From assembly GCA_000507305.1 (NCBI GenBank), contig DF239284.1, positions 71,815 to 135,814 of the forward strand: a stretch of DNA of 64,000 nucleotides, read 5' to 3'. Made by a program: the position numbers and the translations under genes. Within the stretch, counting starts at the first letter, position 1; the number at the start of each line of letters is the position of its first letter. Under the pieces are notes generated by a model that was not told the DNA's origin, made no database searches, and saw nothing but the letters and a program-made list of their open reading frames with translations. Origin of the DNA: Breviolum minutum Mf 1.05b.01. Lineage: Eukaryota > Sar > Dinophyceae > Suessiales > Symbiodiniaceae. Positions 1-9,808 of the stretch are shown here, in pieces.

Positions 1-182
1 GGTCCCGCTGATTTTGGTAGCTTGCAAACCGAAGCATCTGTGAAATTGACGCCCCTTGCAGCGTTTTTGATCTTTATTAAAAAAACGATGTGGCCTTTTT
101 GATGGTATTTACGTGACTCTGAGGCCGTCAAATCGTAATTCTATTGGGGACCATCATTAAATTCCAGCGCACGCGTTTTTTT

Positions 183-288
183 NNNNNNNNNNNNNNNNNN
201 NNNNNNNNNNNNNNNNNNNNNNNNNNNNNNNNNNNNNNNNNNNNNNNNNNNNNNNNNNNNNNNNNNNNNNNNNNNNNNNNNNNNNNNN
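183..288. other. Assembly gap
   Basis: Run of 106 N. It lies directly next to a 71-bp tandem repeat, so collapsed repeat copies are a likely cause. Confidence 0.98.
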
Positions 289-430
289 CATGTGTAAAGT
301 ATGTACCGAAGCAGTCCATTCCGTAGCACTTTGAACACGGGTTACATTACATGTTTGGACATGTGTAAAGTATGTACCGAATCAGTCCATTCCGTAGCAA
401 TTTGAACACGGGTTACATTACGTTGGGACA
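289..430. repeat. 71-bp tandem repeat, two visible units
   Basis: ATGTGTAAAGTATGTACCGA starts at 290 and again at 361, and each copy continues through CAGTCCATTCCGTAGCA and GAACACGGGTTACATTAC. The array probably extends into the gap on its left. Confidence 0.9.
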
Positions 431-555
431 TTCAACATGTGTGGTAAAAACATGCGAATTCCACGGGGCCGTAAATACGTCGTCAGCAAAAACAACAACA
501 TGCAAAAATATTTGAATACCTAATCATGAACAACTAAATAACCTCAAAGGCACTT

Positions 556-834
556 TTACATGGCTGTGAGACACCCATCACCCTTGTGCAGTCTGCGTAT
601 TTCGCAGACTGCTCGGTTGGGGCGAGGGATGCCGCGTCCCTGGGCCTCCTTTAAAAGCGGCTGCTTTTCGCAAGCCGCGGTGAAACCCATTTTCTCCCAG
701 AGTTCGATGGAATCGAGAACTGAGAGAAGATGGCTGAAACAGGCGCCGCCTAAGGCGGCGCCCACCAGTGCCCTCCCCGCGCCAAGGCCACTCACAGTCC
801 CCACACGGGCAATGTGAAGCCTGGGCCTGCTCCG
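556..834 (-). CDS. Hypothetical protein in a leader-tagged retroposed cDNA
   Basis: I do not recognise the protein. The minus-strand frame is open from 834 to the TAA at 556-558. It is GC-rich against AT-rich flanks and reads like real protein: a small-residue hydrophobic stretch (GLGAGRALVGAALGGACF), then a charged tail with ELWEKMGF and ending HKGDGCLTAM. A diverged spliced leader lies 109 bases upstream on the same strand (943-963), and no intron is evident between them. This suggests a processed mRNA copied into the genome. The frame is closed by a TGA just upstream (835-837), so either the copy is frameshifted or translation starts inside. The glycine/alanine stretch could be a membrane segment, but no family is claimed. 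Confidence 0.4.
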   Translation of the reverse strand, partial: RSRPRLHIARVGTVSGLGAGRALVGAALGGACFSHLLSVLDSIELWEKMGFTAACEKQPLLKEAQGRGIPRPNRAVCEIRRLHKGDGCLTAM

Positions 835-942
835 TCAAAACTGTCAATGTCATGGTGTGCAAAGGTGTGTGTGGACCTCAACCAGTCTCGGATCTCGGAG
901 TGCGCTGTTTTCAGAGCCTCAGTTCTATGTATCCATTTTCGA

Positions 943-963
943 CTCGAGCCAAAATGACTATGA
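943..963 (-). other. Relict dinoflagellate spliced leader (diverged)
   Basis: On the minus strand this 21-mer matches DinoSL at 17 of 21 positions. The core CATTTTGGCTC is intact and all four differences are transitions. Trans-splicing adds DinoSL only to mRNA, so a genomic copy upstream of coding-like sequence points to reverse transcription. Lower confidence than the other two copies because of the divergence. Confidence 0.6.
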
Positions 964-1051
964 ACCTGAATTTTGTTCGAAAAATAAAGGCATTTTGATC
1001 CTACTAGACGAACCTTTCAGAGGAATTTCCATGGTGGTTGTGTTAAACTGG

Positions 1052-1155
1052 TCATGAAATTGCCAACCCACTATTTTCGGGCAAATCACTCGAGATGTCC
1101 ACAAATAGGCATTCTTTGATCCTCCTGTTGATCCATAACTTCACGACCCCTGCAT
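1052..1155. repeat. Diverged family N element
   Basis: GGTCATGAAATTGCCAACC at the left and ATAACTTCACGACCCCTGC at the right resemble the ends of the clearer family N copy at 45402-45506. Confidence 0.35.
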
Positions 1156-1339
1156 CCTGTGAATGATTGTTTCGGGGGTAAAGTTCCCGAAAACTCCTCA
1201 CTACTTTTTTTGATGCGGAAAATCTAGCTACATTTCTTGTGTTGAACAAAAGGAGATGTCCGGTCTGGGAATTGTTTGACAAATTTTGCCACTTGACTTG
1301 AGACCATCACAAAAACAGGTGGATGAGGTTTCATCATTG

Positions 1340-1440
1340 TCAGCACCATTAAAGGGTGGTTGGAAAAAAAAACACCAAATTGCGGTTTAATGGTGATTTA
1401 CCACGGTAGAATCCATTAAAAATCAGGAACTAAACAAACA
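1340..1440 (+). repeat. Family L element, no terminal inverted repeats, 3' part
   Basis: Runs from GGTGGTTGGAAAAA through TAATGGTGATTTACCACGGT and AGAATCC to AACTAAACAAACAAAC. Family described at 39078. Confidence 0.55.
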
Positions 1441-1479
1441 AACGATAAGTGATGTTTTAAAACCCACCCAAAAAAAGGA

Positions 1480-1605
1480 CACATTCATCGCAAAAATCGC
1501 CCACCCCCCCACGACCATCTTGCCTCTGGTGGAATATCCGCCCAGGCTTTGCCGCGTTTCTGACGGAGAAACGGAGGGGAAGGTTTTGGTGGGGGCCACG
1601 TTCAA
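1480..1605 (+). CDS. Candidate host exon, unknown product
   Basis: A GC-rich island in an otherwise repeat-rich stretch. The plus frame reads LPLVEYPPRLCRVSDG followed by ETEGKVLVGATF, with balanced charged and hydrophobic residues. A family G element begins immediately afterwards at 1611. No clear splice acceptor was found, so the limits are approximate. Confidence 0.28.
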
Positions 1606-1610
1606 AACCC

Positions 1611-1721
1611 TTACACCCCGGAAGATTAACGGCTGGAACCTGAGAATACGGGCCCCTGGAAAAGGAGAAACATCTTCCAAACCATCAAATTCAGGTTCTA
1701 TGTTAATCTTCAGGGGTGTAT
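1611..1721. repeat. MITE family G
   Basis: Terminal inverted repeats TTACACCCCGGAAGATTAAC and TTAATCTTCAGGGGTGTA, about 110 bp. Inner part is the GGAACCTGA ... TCAGGTTC arm shared with the other G copies. Confidence 0.75.
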
Positions 1722-2365
1722 GACACTTCATTAGACTGCTTGTTTGAAAGGGGTCAGATCATTATACTGGTTTCTGATCATCCCGATGTTTAGCTGGCTA
1801 GTATAGTCCCCTACATAACCCGACCAACCAGGGTTTTGGTCACTGCTCATGTATGTGATGATACAGTAAATCTTGATGTGGGGTTCAATATTAATTTAGC
1901 ACTCATATATATATATATAGAAAGAGAGATAGATTTGGGACTGGTATTAACATGGCTGTCAGCTGTGGGATTGAGATGAATTTAGTATGTATCATATAGA
2001 TGATACAAGTGATGTACGATGCAAATATGACACCATATGCCACCCCTTCCAGGAACAGTCAAAACCAGGATTCTTACATTTTTTAGTAGGGAATCTCCAA
2101 AAAAACCTTTATTGCTACTGTTGCTAGGTGGGGGGGTAGATCCAAGATATATGTATAATATACATGTATTAGGAAACATGTATGTTCGGAAACCAGTAGC
2201 GGAGATAACCAAGGCCGTTGGTCTTCTGATTCGATGGTTTTTCTCGAATCGCACAAGAGTTTTCTTCATACATTCCTGAAAATTAATGGCTAAAAACCTA
2301 AAAATCACCCAATTGGAGAGGAAAATCATCTTCCAACTTCCATCCACCTCCATTTTAAAGTTGAT

Positions 2366-2487
2366 TACCCTCTGGTAAACTAACATAGCTGGCTGGAATT
2401 TTCCCATGTTCAATTGGAGATACATCTGGAAAATCCGAGTCCAGCCATTCCAGCCAGCCAGCCATGTTAGTGAAAACCAGAGGGTAA
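2366..2487. repeat. MITE family H
   Basis: TACCCTCTGGTAAACTAACA at the left is mirrored by TGTTAGTGAAAACCAGAGGG at the right, with AGCTGGCTGGAA / CCAGCCAGCC next inside. This element explains part of a long fortuitous reading frame on the minus strand. Confidence 0.8.
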
Positions 2488-2844
2488 CACATAGCTGAGC
2501 CATGGCTGGCTGGAAAATCCACCACATTTCAAGAAAAAATCTAGGCCCCCCCCCAAAAAAAAAAGCGCAAGCGCTAATAAATTTAGAACCATCCCAGATT
2601 TCAAAAACTCCCAACTACATGGTGATTCGAATGTATAGTTTGTTGCGCTAGGATGAGATTTTGGCGGAAAGTGGAAACTCAAGCACGGAGTCTCCAAGAC
2701 CAAAATTGTCATACTACTGGTACTATTACTGATGGGAGGGTGGGGTCACCCTGTATTGCTTATTGAATCTCGACACTTGCATCACTAGCATCTTGATACC
2801 GATCTTTTTTGATTGCAGGCAATGTAAGCAATAATATAATACAG

Positions 2845-2970
2845 TGGTCATTGCATTACCAACCCAAACAATGCGCTATCACAAGGGAAATCCTTCAAAA
2901 CTACCATGCATTTGATGGTTTGATCCCCCAAAAAAAATGTGTCTATATATTTTGTAATTTCATGACCCCT
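2845..2970. repeat. Family N element
   Basis: Same layout as 45402-45506: GGTCATTGCATTACCAACC, AACAATGCGCTATCACAAGG, AAATCCTTCAAAACTACCA, then TAATTTCATGACCCC. Confidence 0.6.
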
Positions 2971-2999
2971 CCATTCCTATACATGATGACTATACATCC

Positions 3000-3980
3000 C
3001 CATCAACCCCAAGGGTGTCTCCCATCAACCTTCTCTGCAAGTTCTTGCTTCGATTCCTGTCGAAGTCAGCACGCAGAGCTTGGGGCCGGGGCAAAAACCC
3101 GTAGAATCATGGGAACGGAACCCCCCAAAATCATCTCCTGTACTTGGAGAATGGGCTCCCAGGACTTGGTGATACGTGGTTGATAACCATGGTTAGTTAG
3201 TAAAGTCCCCTTTCCGGGAGCGGGTTGTTTTCGACTTCAAATGGCCAAACTTTTTTCATGGCGAAAAAAAATGGGGGGTGATCCTGACACTTGCAAGTCC
3301 TGGGATGATCCTCCAAGTATCGGTGTCGCAAAAGGATGACATCTTACAGCAACCTCAAAAACGCTGACCAGTTTCTTTCTGAAGCTGGGGTTCTTTGGTC
3401 AAGGTTTCATATGTGTTCAATAATCTTCACCCCCACAGAAAGGGATATACCAATATACCTGGTATATTCTCCCGGTATATACAGTACTACCAATCAAGGG
3501 TAATTATTTGTTACCTACAACCTGTTCCCAGAATTCTGACATGGGTGAACCGTTGAACCCCTAAAAAAACATGTCCTGTCTTAAACATGGTGAAGTTGGT
3601 CTTAACTTAACTTCTCATGTCCTGAAAATGAGTGAAATTTTCGGAGGATTTCCTTAACCCACATTCAGGGTGATGCTATGTGATGTCCCGAAATCATTCA
3701 ACCAATACAGGACAGTCCGGCAGGTTTTTTTTCCCCCTCCCACAAAAATACAACATATCCCTATTGAAAAGTGATGCTTGGAAGACGATCCTTTTCTTTC
3801 TCAAAGGAACGGGTTAAGTTGGAACCCATGAAAATTGCCCCCAAATATACCCTCCCTAAAAACTTAATGGTTCGACTCTTAGAAGGCCGGCCTTCTCAAA
3901 AGGACATTCATCTTCCACCCATTGATTTTCAAACACTAAGTCTAGGCTATCTTCCCACAATAAGTGGGCAAAATCATTGA
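3000..3980. other. Intergenic or intronic, no clear gene
   Basis: A weakly coding-looking GC patch near 3040-3110 (plus, GAGAKTRRIMGTEPPK) and a TATACC-rich foldback near 3450-3480. Nothing else is assignable. Confidence 0.4.
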
Positions 3981-3987
3981 AAATATC

Positions 3988-4092
3988 TGGTTGGTGGTTG
4001 AACCAACCCATCTGAAAAATATTAGTCAAAATTGGAAATCTTCCCCAATTTTCGGGATGAAAATTCCAAAAATATTTGTAACCACCACCTAG
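3988..4092. repeat. MITE family C
   Basis: Ends GGTTGGTGGTTGAACCAACC and GTAACCACCACCTAG. Internal signature is AAAATTGGAAATCTTCCCC, shared by at least ten copies in the window. Confidence 0.8.
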
Positions 4093-4259
4093 ATATAGAA
4101 TCGCTGGAAATCATCAAGGATCCAAACTTCCTGGCCCCCGGAACGTCCCCAGCAACCCTTCAAGGGTCCTTGGTCTCCGTCACCTCCACGGTGTCGACCT
4201 CCTGGGGAGTCAAGCCATGTTGGGGTCCGAAGTTTGCAGATTTTACGATACAAAGTGGG

Positions 4260-4389
4260 CGTACTTAGATGTCCCAGGAAGTTAGGATCAATGGTTAGTA
4301 AATGGGTTATAACCCCAATATACCCCATTTATAAGTAGGTTATAGCCCACTTACTAACCATTTACTAACTTCCTGGGACATCTAAGTAG
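4260..4389. repeat. MITE family E
   Basis: Near-perfect inverted repeat: TACTTAGATGTCCCAGGAAG left and CTTCCTGGGACATCTAAGTA right. The interior has the CCAATATACCCCATTTATAA hinge. Confidence 0.88.
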
Positions 4390-4560
4390 GGTTATAACCC
4401 CAGTGAAACCCATTTATTTTCGGCCATTTTGAGGGGTTATACCGGTTATACATCCATTTATAACACTGTAGGGGGCCCACTTTGTACCATCCATGTAAGG
4501 TATACTGGGCCGCCAGTGAGTAAAATGGTTAAGATGGCCCCCCCCGGTGTATGAGCCATT

Positions 4561-4658
4561 AATTGCCATTATGGAAGGGGGTCCCACACCCCGATCCTTA
4601 GGGGACGAACACGATCACCATGGTTAACCACTTACTAACTGGGATGATCCTCCAAGTA
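4561..4658. repeat. MITE family J, partial
   Basis: Right half only: GATCCTTAGGGGACGAACAC, CACCATGGTTAACCACTTAC, then TGGGATGATCCTCCAAGTA. Confidence 0.65.
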
Positions 4659-4676
4659 AGGTATGTAATATTATTG

Positions 4677-4800
4677 GAGTCTAAGGGTTCCCTATGCCAC
4701 CCCCCCCAGGACCTCAGGAAATAGGGCCTTATTAAGGGACAATGCTGATTAACAAACACCCAATAAGGCCTTATTTGCTGGGGGGTTACCCTTAGACTCA
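4677..4800. repeat. MITE family I
   Basis: Outer arms GAGTCTAAGGGTTCCC and GGTTACCCTTAGACTC. Inner arms AGGGCCTTATTAAGG and CAATAAGGCCTTATTTG. Confidence 0.75.
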
Positions 4801-4804
4801 AGTG

Positions 4805-4931
4805 ATACCGTTGATGGTTCATGAAATCCGGCAATCACCACCTGGGATGTATAAAAGCTTGTAAAGAATGGGAAAAAACCTATCAACCTCAACTGATTTT
4901 CACCGCCGGATTTCTGAAACATCAACCAGTA
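4805..4931. repeat. MITE family D
   Basis: ATACCGTTGATGGTTCATGA left, CCGGATTTCTGAAACATCAA right. Interior reads CACCTGGGATGTATAAAAGC, the family D signature. Confidence 0.8.
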
Positions 4932-5135
4932 TGAAAGAATCAAGTCATGGCTTACACCCCTCAAGTTTAACATGGAACCGGAAAATTATGGTGTCCAAAA
5001 CCAGGCGATGAACATTATGTGTAGATGTATCAGAATTGCTTGCTATCAAACACCTGACCCCCAGACCATACCTAGGATCAGATTTCCTTATAATCTAGAT
5101 GGTGGTGAGAATCAGTATTTTCCAGATTGCTGATT

Positions 5136-5208
5136 TTAATGTATTTTTGGGCTCCTTGGACTCCTTGGTCTCCTTGGTCTTCTCTGCCTCCTCGCTGCGG
5201 TCATACCA
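5136..5208 (-). CDS. Candidate charged, low-complexity exon
   Basis: The minus frame reads YDRSEEAEKTKETKESKEPK, a lysine/glutamate-rich stretch that could be a disordered or coiled-coil segment. No canonical acceptor is seen just upstream, and the underlying DNA is repetitive (CTCCTTGGT units), so chance is possible. Confidence 0.22.
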
Positions 5209-5270
5209 GGGGAAAACACATGACACACGGGTTTTGTTTCAGAAATGATTTTTGGGTGAAAAAAAACTTA

Positions 5271-5383
5271 TTTCCTCCCTGGAAAACTAACATAGATACC
5301 AAAAAAATGACCATAATTAAAAAGAAGTCACATTTTTCCAAACCATCATTTTTTGGTATCCATGTTAGTTTTCGGAGGTGTAT
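5271..5383. repeat. MITE family G
   Basis: TCCCTGGAAAACTAACATAG left, CCATGTTAGTTTTCGGAGG right. Inner arms are GATACCAAAAAAATGA and CATCATTTTTTGGTATC. Confidence 0.75.
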
Positions 5384-6203
5384 GTATATTTTTTTCAGAC
5401 TAAGATTCGTTTTGTAGTTAAATATATACATTGTACTTACATGTTTTTGTGAGAATGTTCGGCGTCCCTCTTCCATCATTTCTTTTAGGTGATTCTAGGT
5501 GATTGTGTTTGGGGGTGGTCCCAAAGCAACATACCCAGTTTGCATCCAAACCCTCCACTCCTAGGGTCTCCAACACGGTCTCATTTTGGGGGGTCCAAAT
5601 TTCCGGTCAATCTCCCAATTGATTCGTCAAGCCTTGGGAAGCAGGACAAGCGGAATATATGGTTCGTCCATCACAAGGCTTTATGAAGCTTCATTTTTCG
5701 AGAGATCAGGCAGATAACATCAGGGTTATGTCCCTACTTCAAGTATCAGTTGGGTCTACGAATCATTAGCCCCAACAAATGGTTTAGTTCACCAATGCTC
5801 GGGGCATAAATACATACAAGATATAGAGAGGGATTTACATATTGGACGTATCCCTATCTCACTAAGGGTGAAATCTTTGAAATTTTCGCCTCATTGTCCT
5901 GAAAGTCAGAACTCTGAAAACGTGCCAGCCTCATGCTTGCCCCGCTCACGGTGAAATGTGAAGGTTGAGAAAAGGACCCCTACTAAACTAAAATAAACAG
6001 TCTTGGTTTCACTATGGGTTTCGACAACAACTACAGCTGCACCCAATTTGAATATGTATATCATAAATAAATAATCACAATATATTGGATATAAACAAGT
6101 AGTAAATGTTTTTCTAATATAAAAATAGAATACACTTTCAATATTATAAGCTCCCAACTAGATACATTTTATTCAACTCCTCCAACTTTCTCATTCCCCC
6201 AAG

Positions 6204-6354
6204 GTCCTCATGCACCGGTGGTGCTGGAGGTGTTGGTGGCATCACTGGCGCGGCCACCGGTGCACTGGACACCGCGACGGTGGGGAAAGATTTGCCCTGG
6301 CGCCAAAAACGGGTGGATTTTTATGAAACAGCCACGATTTTCAATGGAAAGTAG
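6204..6354 (+). CDS. Candidate terminal exon, glycine-rich then charged C-terminus
   Basis: I do not recognise the protein. After a CCCCCAAG acceptor the plus frame reads 49 residues to a TAG at 6352-6354. The first part is glycine-rich (GGAGGVGGITGAATGALD) and the end is charged and aromatic (GKDLPWRQKRVDFYETAT). The GC content is well above the flanks. No in-frame ATG is present, consistent with a last exon. Upstream exons were not located. Confidence 0.42.
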
Positions 6355-6483
6355 CCGGGTTCTTTTTCGTAGCTCAGATGGTTAGAATCCGAACGTGGTC
6401 AGCTAGTGGTTAATTGGTGGTTTGAGTTGGTGGTTTGGATTCATTACTTAGGGGTATCCCTAGAATTCCAAACCACTGGGACC

Positions 6484-6614
6484 CACTTAGATGTCCCTTT
6501 GGAAGTTAGGATCAATGGTTAGTAAATGGGTTATAACCCCAATATAATATACCCATTTATAAGTAGGTTATAGCCCACTTACGAACCATTTACTAACTTC
6601 CTGGGACATCTAAG
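6484..6614. repeat. MITE family E
   Basis: CACTTAGATGTCCCTTTGGA left and CTTCCTGGGACATCTAAG right. Interior almost matches the copy at 4260, so the two are recent relatives. Confidence 0.88.
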
Positions 6615-6790
6615 AATAGCTGTTTCTGGATGCCCCTTTTTTTGGTGGTAGGTGACATGTATTCACCCAATAGGTCATATATAAGTTGTATTAATCCAGT
6701 GGTATGTACTGAATGATTGGGTGATTATATGGTACCTACCACCTATTAAGGGAACCACATATATGTATATATCTATTTGGTGGTGAAAAA

Positions 6791-6897
6791 TGGGGTACCC
6801 ATAGGATCAGTCTATGGTATATTTACCTACATTGATCCCACAACAAATCAACAAAATGTAGGTAGATATATCAGTCCCATGAATCTTATGGGGTATA
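6791..6897. repeat. MITE family K
   Basis: Inverted arms around GGTATATTTACCTACATTG and AATGTAGGTAGATATAT, with CCCATAGGAT / ATCTTATGGGG outside them. Confidence 0.7.
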
Positions 6898-7197
6898 CTT
6901 TTACCTCCCCAAAACTTGCATTTTCGCTGAAAAGTAGGGTTGGAAAAGACTAGATTTCCTAGTTGGGGCTCAAAAACCTTTGGATCACCACTGGGATTGA
7001 TTGGTAGAGTTTTTTGCTGGGGAATTTCCAACCTAAACCTTCATATTGGCCACTGTGATCCTGGGTGGGAGGGAAAAAAATCCAAGGTATATATACTTTA
7101 AAGGGCCACAAAAACCCATGAAAGTGAAGGGAACCTGAGAATCAGCACCAAAAAACAACAAAAAACATCTGAAAAAAGGCAGGGTGTAGGAGTTTAT

Positions 7198-7569
7198 GTG
7201 ATTGGACTTGCAGATATGTTTTCAAAAAATCCAGGAGAAATGATCAAAATTGAAATAGTTCGGAGCCAAAATATTTGGGCACCTGGAAAACAGCCATTGC
7301 GCAATTGGCGTTTTTTAAAAAGCACAAGGGCACTCCCTGAATTTGAGCCCGCTTCTCCATTTTGGGTATATCAATCTAAAATTCAGGGTGTGGCACTTCG
7401 CTGCAAAATGATCATGGCAACCCAAGGAAAGTTGCGTCTCAGAGAGGCCCCTCACCTTTACGAGAAAGCAGCGTCCTGTTTTCTTTTTAGCCAGAGGTTT
7501 TCTGGCTCATTGTGGTATATAAGTTGTTTTTGCACCATTAAAACGAAATTGACCCCGAAAGGCCCCTAA
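7198..7569 (+). CDS. Long open frame, doubtful
   Basis: A 123-codon frame without stops. Composition is plausible in places (KLRLREAPHLYEKAAS) but it has no splice context, and the end looks noncoding. It is noted because frames this long are uncommon in this sequence. Confidence 0.2.
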   Translation: MIGLADMFSKNPGEMIKIEIVRSQNIWAPGKQPLRNWRFLKSTRALPEFEPASPFWVYQSKIQGVALRCKMIMATQGKLRLREAPHLYEKAASCFLFSQRFSGSLWYISCFCTIKTKLTPKGP

Positions 7570-8074
7570 TAGCACCATTCAAGAAAACAGTTGCCAAAGA
7601 TGATAGCTACAGACCTCATATTTATCATGAACAAAACCGGAAAAATCACCTCCGTGGTAACTTTACACAAAATGTGCACTCCCAAGATGAATGTCCTCCG
7701 TATGAGCATCACTAAAAAGCTTAAACAAAAACCATCAGTCGGAGTCAAAGCTCCCCCTTCCATTTTGGCGCCCATTTTCTGTATAATTATTACCTTGTCT
7801 TCAAAAATAAAACAGGGTAGAATCCCCCATCGCCAAATTAAAATCGAACACTTTAACCAAAAAAAACTCCCAAATTCTCATCTACTTCCCATCTCTTGAA
7901 CAAAAAAACAAAAAAACTCGCGACAAAATAAAAAACTGGTTGGTGCTCAACAACCACCTTGTTACTCATTTGCTGATTTACTGAGTAGGAAAAATAGATA
8001 TCCATGACTCATTTGCTGATCACTAAGTTACAGCCCAGAAAATTCTCCCACCAAATCTCCCCAAATCCTCCATC

Positions 8075-8239
8075 TCAAGCAGTTTCCGGCGCCTCCCCTT
8101 TAGCTCGTCCCTTACGCTTGGTTGGTTCGGGTGGTGGCGGCGGCACCGAAGGTGTCGCCGAGGTGGTGGAGGAGGCACCGCTGTTGCGACGTGGAGGTGG
8201 AGGCGGTGAAGGCACTTGAACGGGTTTCCGGGCCTCCGC
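8075..8239 (-). CDS. Terminal exon of a minus-strand host gene, Pro-rich basic tail
   Basis: Minus-strand exon of 54 codons plus TGA. It begins AEARKPVQVPSPPPPPRR, continues with a Ser/Thr-rich linker and a second proline run, and ends in a basic segment (TKRKGRAKGEAPETA). It is preceded by a CCCCCGAG acceptor-like site in phase 0. The sequence looks like a disordered C-terminal tail. The upstream intron contains the family A MITE and the LINE insertion, both described below. The frame happens to stay open back through the MITE, which would otherwise mislead a reader into fusing this exon with the LINE. Confidence 0.5.
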   Translation of the reverse strand, partial: AEARKPVQVPSPPPPPRRNSGASSTTSATPSVPPPPPEPTKRKGRAKGEAPETA

Positions 8240-8280
8240 CTCGGGGGCCGTGAAGGATGGTGAAGGATGGTGAGTTTTTG

Positions 8281-8335
8281 GGGTGTTTCCACAAATAGGG
8301 AAACACCCCAAAATGGATGGTGAAAATAATGGAAA
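8281..8335. repeat. MITE family A, left half (interrupted)
   Basis: GGGTGTTTCCACAAATAGGG, then AAACACCCCAAAATGGATGG, then TGAAAATAATGGAAA, where it breaks off. The missing half resumes at 12399. Compare the intact copy at 33499. Confidence 0.9.
8324..8335. repeat. Target-site duplication, left copy
   Basis: AAATAATGGAAA, identical to 12399-12410 and bracketing the LINE-derived insertion. Confidence 0.88.
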
Positions 8336-8469
8336 CTTTTTGACTTTGCTGGGCTTTGGTCGATCCGTAGCCGACATGCAACTGTACATGAATTCAAATC
8401 CGACACCTTGTAATGGCGATGCAACTAAGCGCGAGACCGTGCAGACCTCCATGCAGTCATGCGTGGTCG

Positions 8470-8940
8470 CTTTCAAGCCATCACGGCAAAAGTCGGGTCC
8501 CAGCGTGCTATCCCCGATTGGAGCGTTAAGTGCATCCACCGCTTTCATTACATCATCGGGTAAGTTTTCGCTGGGATCAAAGAATCCGCGTGCAAGCACA
8601 TGTGCATATGCCGCTTCAGCGATTGCTTTGCAAAACGCCTGCGGATATGCCTTCCACTGTTGGGTTTTGTATTGACCCTTTTCATTGGTGCCAATAAACA
8701 CCGTTGCAGGGGAAACCATTCTGGTGCGATATCGTTCGAATATAGCCTCGATGTCAGGTGTACCGTGAATACATAGCAGATCAGTGGGCTTCGCACTAGC
8801 CGCACCGTACAAACCTTGTTTCACCACCAGCCTTCGAATGTTAGGTTGTCGTAGCAGGAAGAGTGTCACTGGGAGCTTCCATATGGATGGGCTGTATGTA
8901 GATGATGGTTCCCGCGGATGCTCCAGGATCAATGAAGCAG
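8470..8940 (-). pseudogene. Methyltransferase-like region of the LINE, C-terminal part
   Basis: Continues the methyltransferase-like region after a frameshift near 8940. Visible blocks are LILEHPREPSSTYSPSIWKL, LLRQPNIRRLVVKQGLYGAA, SAKPTDLLC and QWKAYPQAFCKAIAEAAYA, ending near GPDF where another shift would reach a stop. As I recall, dinoflagellate LINE polyproteins share the EHP, IWKLP and G-SAKPT blocks in the same order. A homology search is needed to confirm. Downstream of about 8470 the sequence looks like 3' UTR. Confidence 0.65.
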
Positions 8941-9808
8941 CCCGAAATCCAAGCCGTATAGGCAAACAACATCGCCGCTCCAAGCAAATCGTTTCCCACT
9001 ATCAATTGCGTAATTTCCCGAAGGCGGAGCTGTTCCATTCCCTGCGGTGACTGAACAGTACGAATCGGCCTGGGGCCGCGCTGCTCACGGTAATACTGTT
9101 CGCGGGCTTGTGACCAACTCTCACAAGGAGGACCAGCGACGATGGCGCCAATCAGCCCGTCTCTCACTGCAGTAAGAAACAACCGTTGCGTCCGAGGATC
9201 CAACATGTTCCCAAACTGAAGCGATATCACCACATCAACCGATAGCCCCATCCTGGGGAACATAGATGTAGGTTGCAGTTGTTCAAATGCATGTTGAACA
9301 TCACCAGTCCGGCGGTGGCCGGAAAACAAATGAAGTAGTATAATGCACTTGACCCGCAATGGCTTGGCCACATAGTTCGCCGTGACCTGTGCCGAAATCA
9401 GCTTCTGAAACTCTTCAACGACGTTCAACTCGCCGTGGCCAGAGATTCGCGTCGTCCCGCTGGTCGGGATCTCAGCTAGGAGCCACTCCATAGACCATGC
9501 CTGTTCCAATGCAGTTTGCAATTGCTCAAACTGCTGATCAAGCCAAAAGTCCTCGACATCGTCGCGATCAAACTGCAGCCGATAACATTGCAAACTGTTA
9601 CGAACCAGATCTAGTAGATCCGCAGGGTGAACCGTGCTCTGCTGTAGAGCGCCCCAAACTCGCTGCTTGAATGTCTCGACGTCCCACCTTTCTTGCAAAA
9701 ACTCCTCGTATAGCACGATCAGCAAACCCACGGTCACTTCCTCATGTGGTGTGAGCGCTTGGTCGAACCGAAGGTGTCCAGGAGGTAGGTCAGGGATCAA
9801 CGGGCCAT
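8841..9808 (-). pseudogene. Methyltransferase-like region of the LINE, N-terminal part
   Basis: Minus-strand frame following the finger region. It contains ILLHLFSGHRRTGDVQ, which fits a nucleotide-binding motif of the LFSG/FAG kind. Later comes VAGPPCESWSQAR, whose Pro-Cys fits the catalytic motif IV of cytosine-C5 methyltransferases. Cytosine methyltransferases are known to have been captured by retrotransposons in dinoflagellates. Whether this divergent domain methylates DNA or only shares the fold is unknown. Frameshifts near 9808 and 8940 separate it from its neighbours. Confidence 0.65.

Noticed and set aside
1982-2614. Longest single non-LINE open frame (210 codons, minus)
   Set aside because: It spans a family H MITE and low-complexity sequence; peptide texture is not protein-like (long Trp/Phe runs).
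4110-4235. GC-rich island open on both strands
   Set aside because: Plus (ATLQGSLVSVTSTVSTSWG) and minus (TWLDSPGGRHRGGDGDQG) are both possible and no splice site decides.
8283-8675. 130-codon plus frame
   Set aside because: Antisense of the LINE methyltransferase-like region; other plus frames over 9-12.4 kb are rejected for the same reason.
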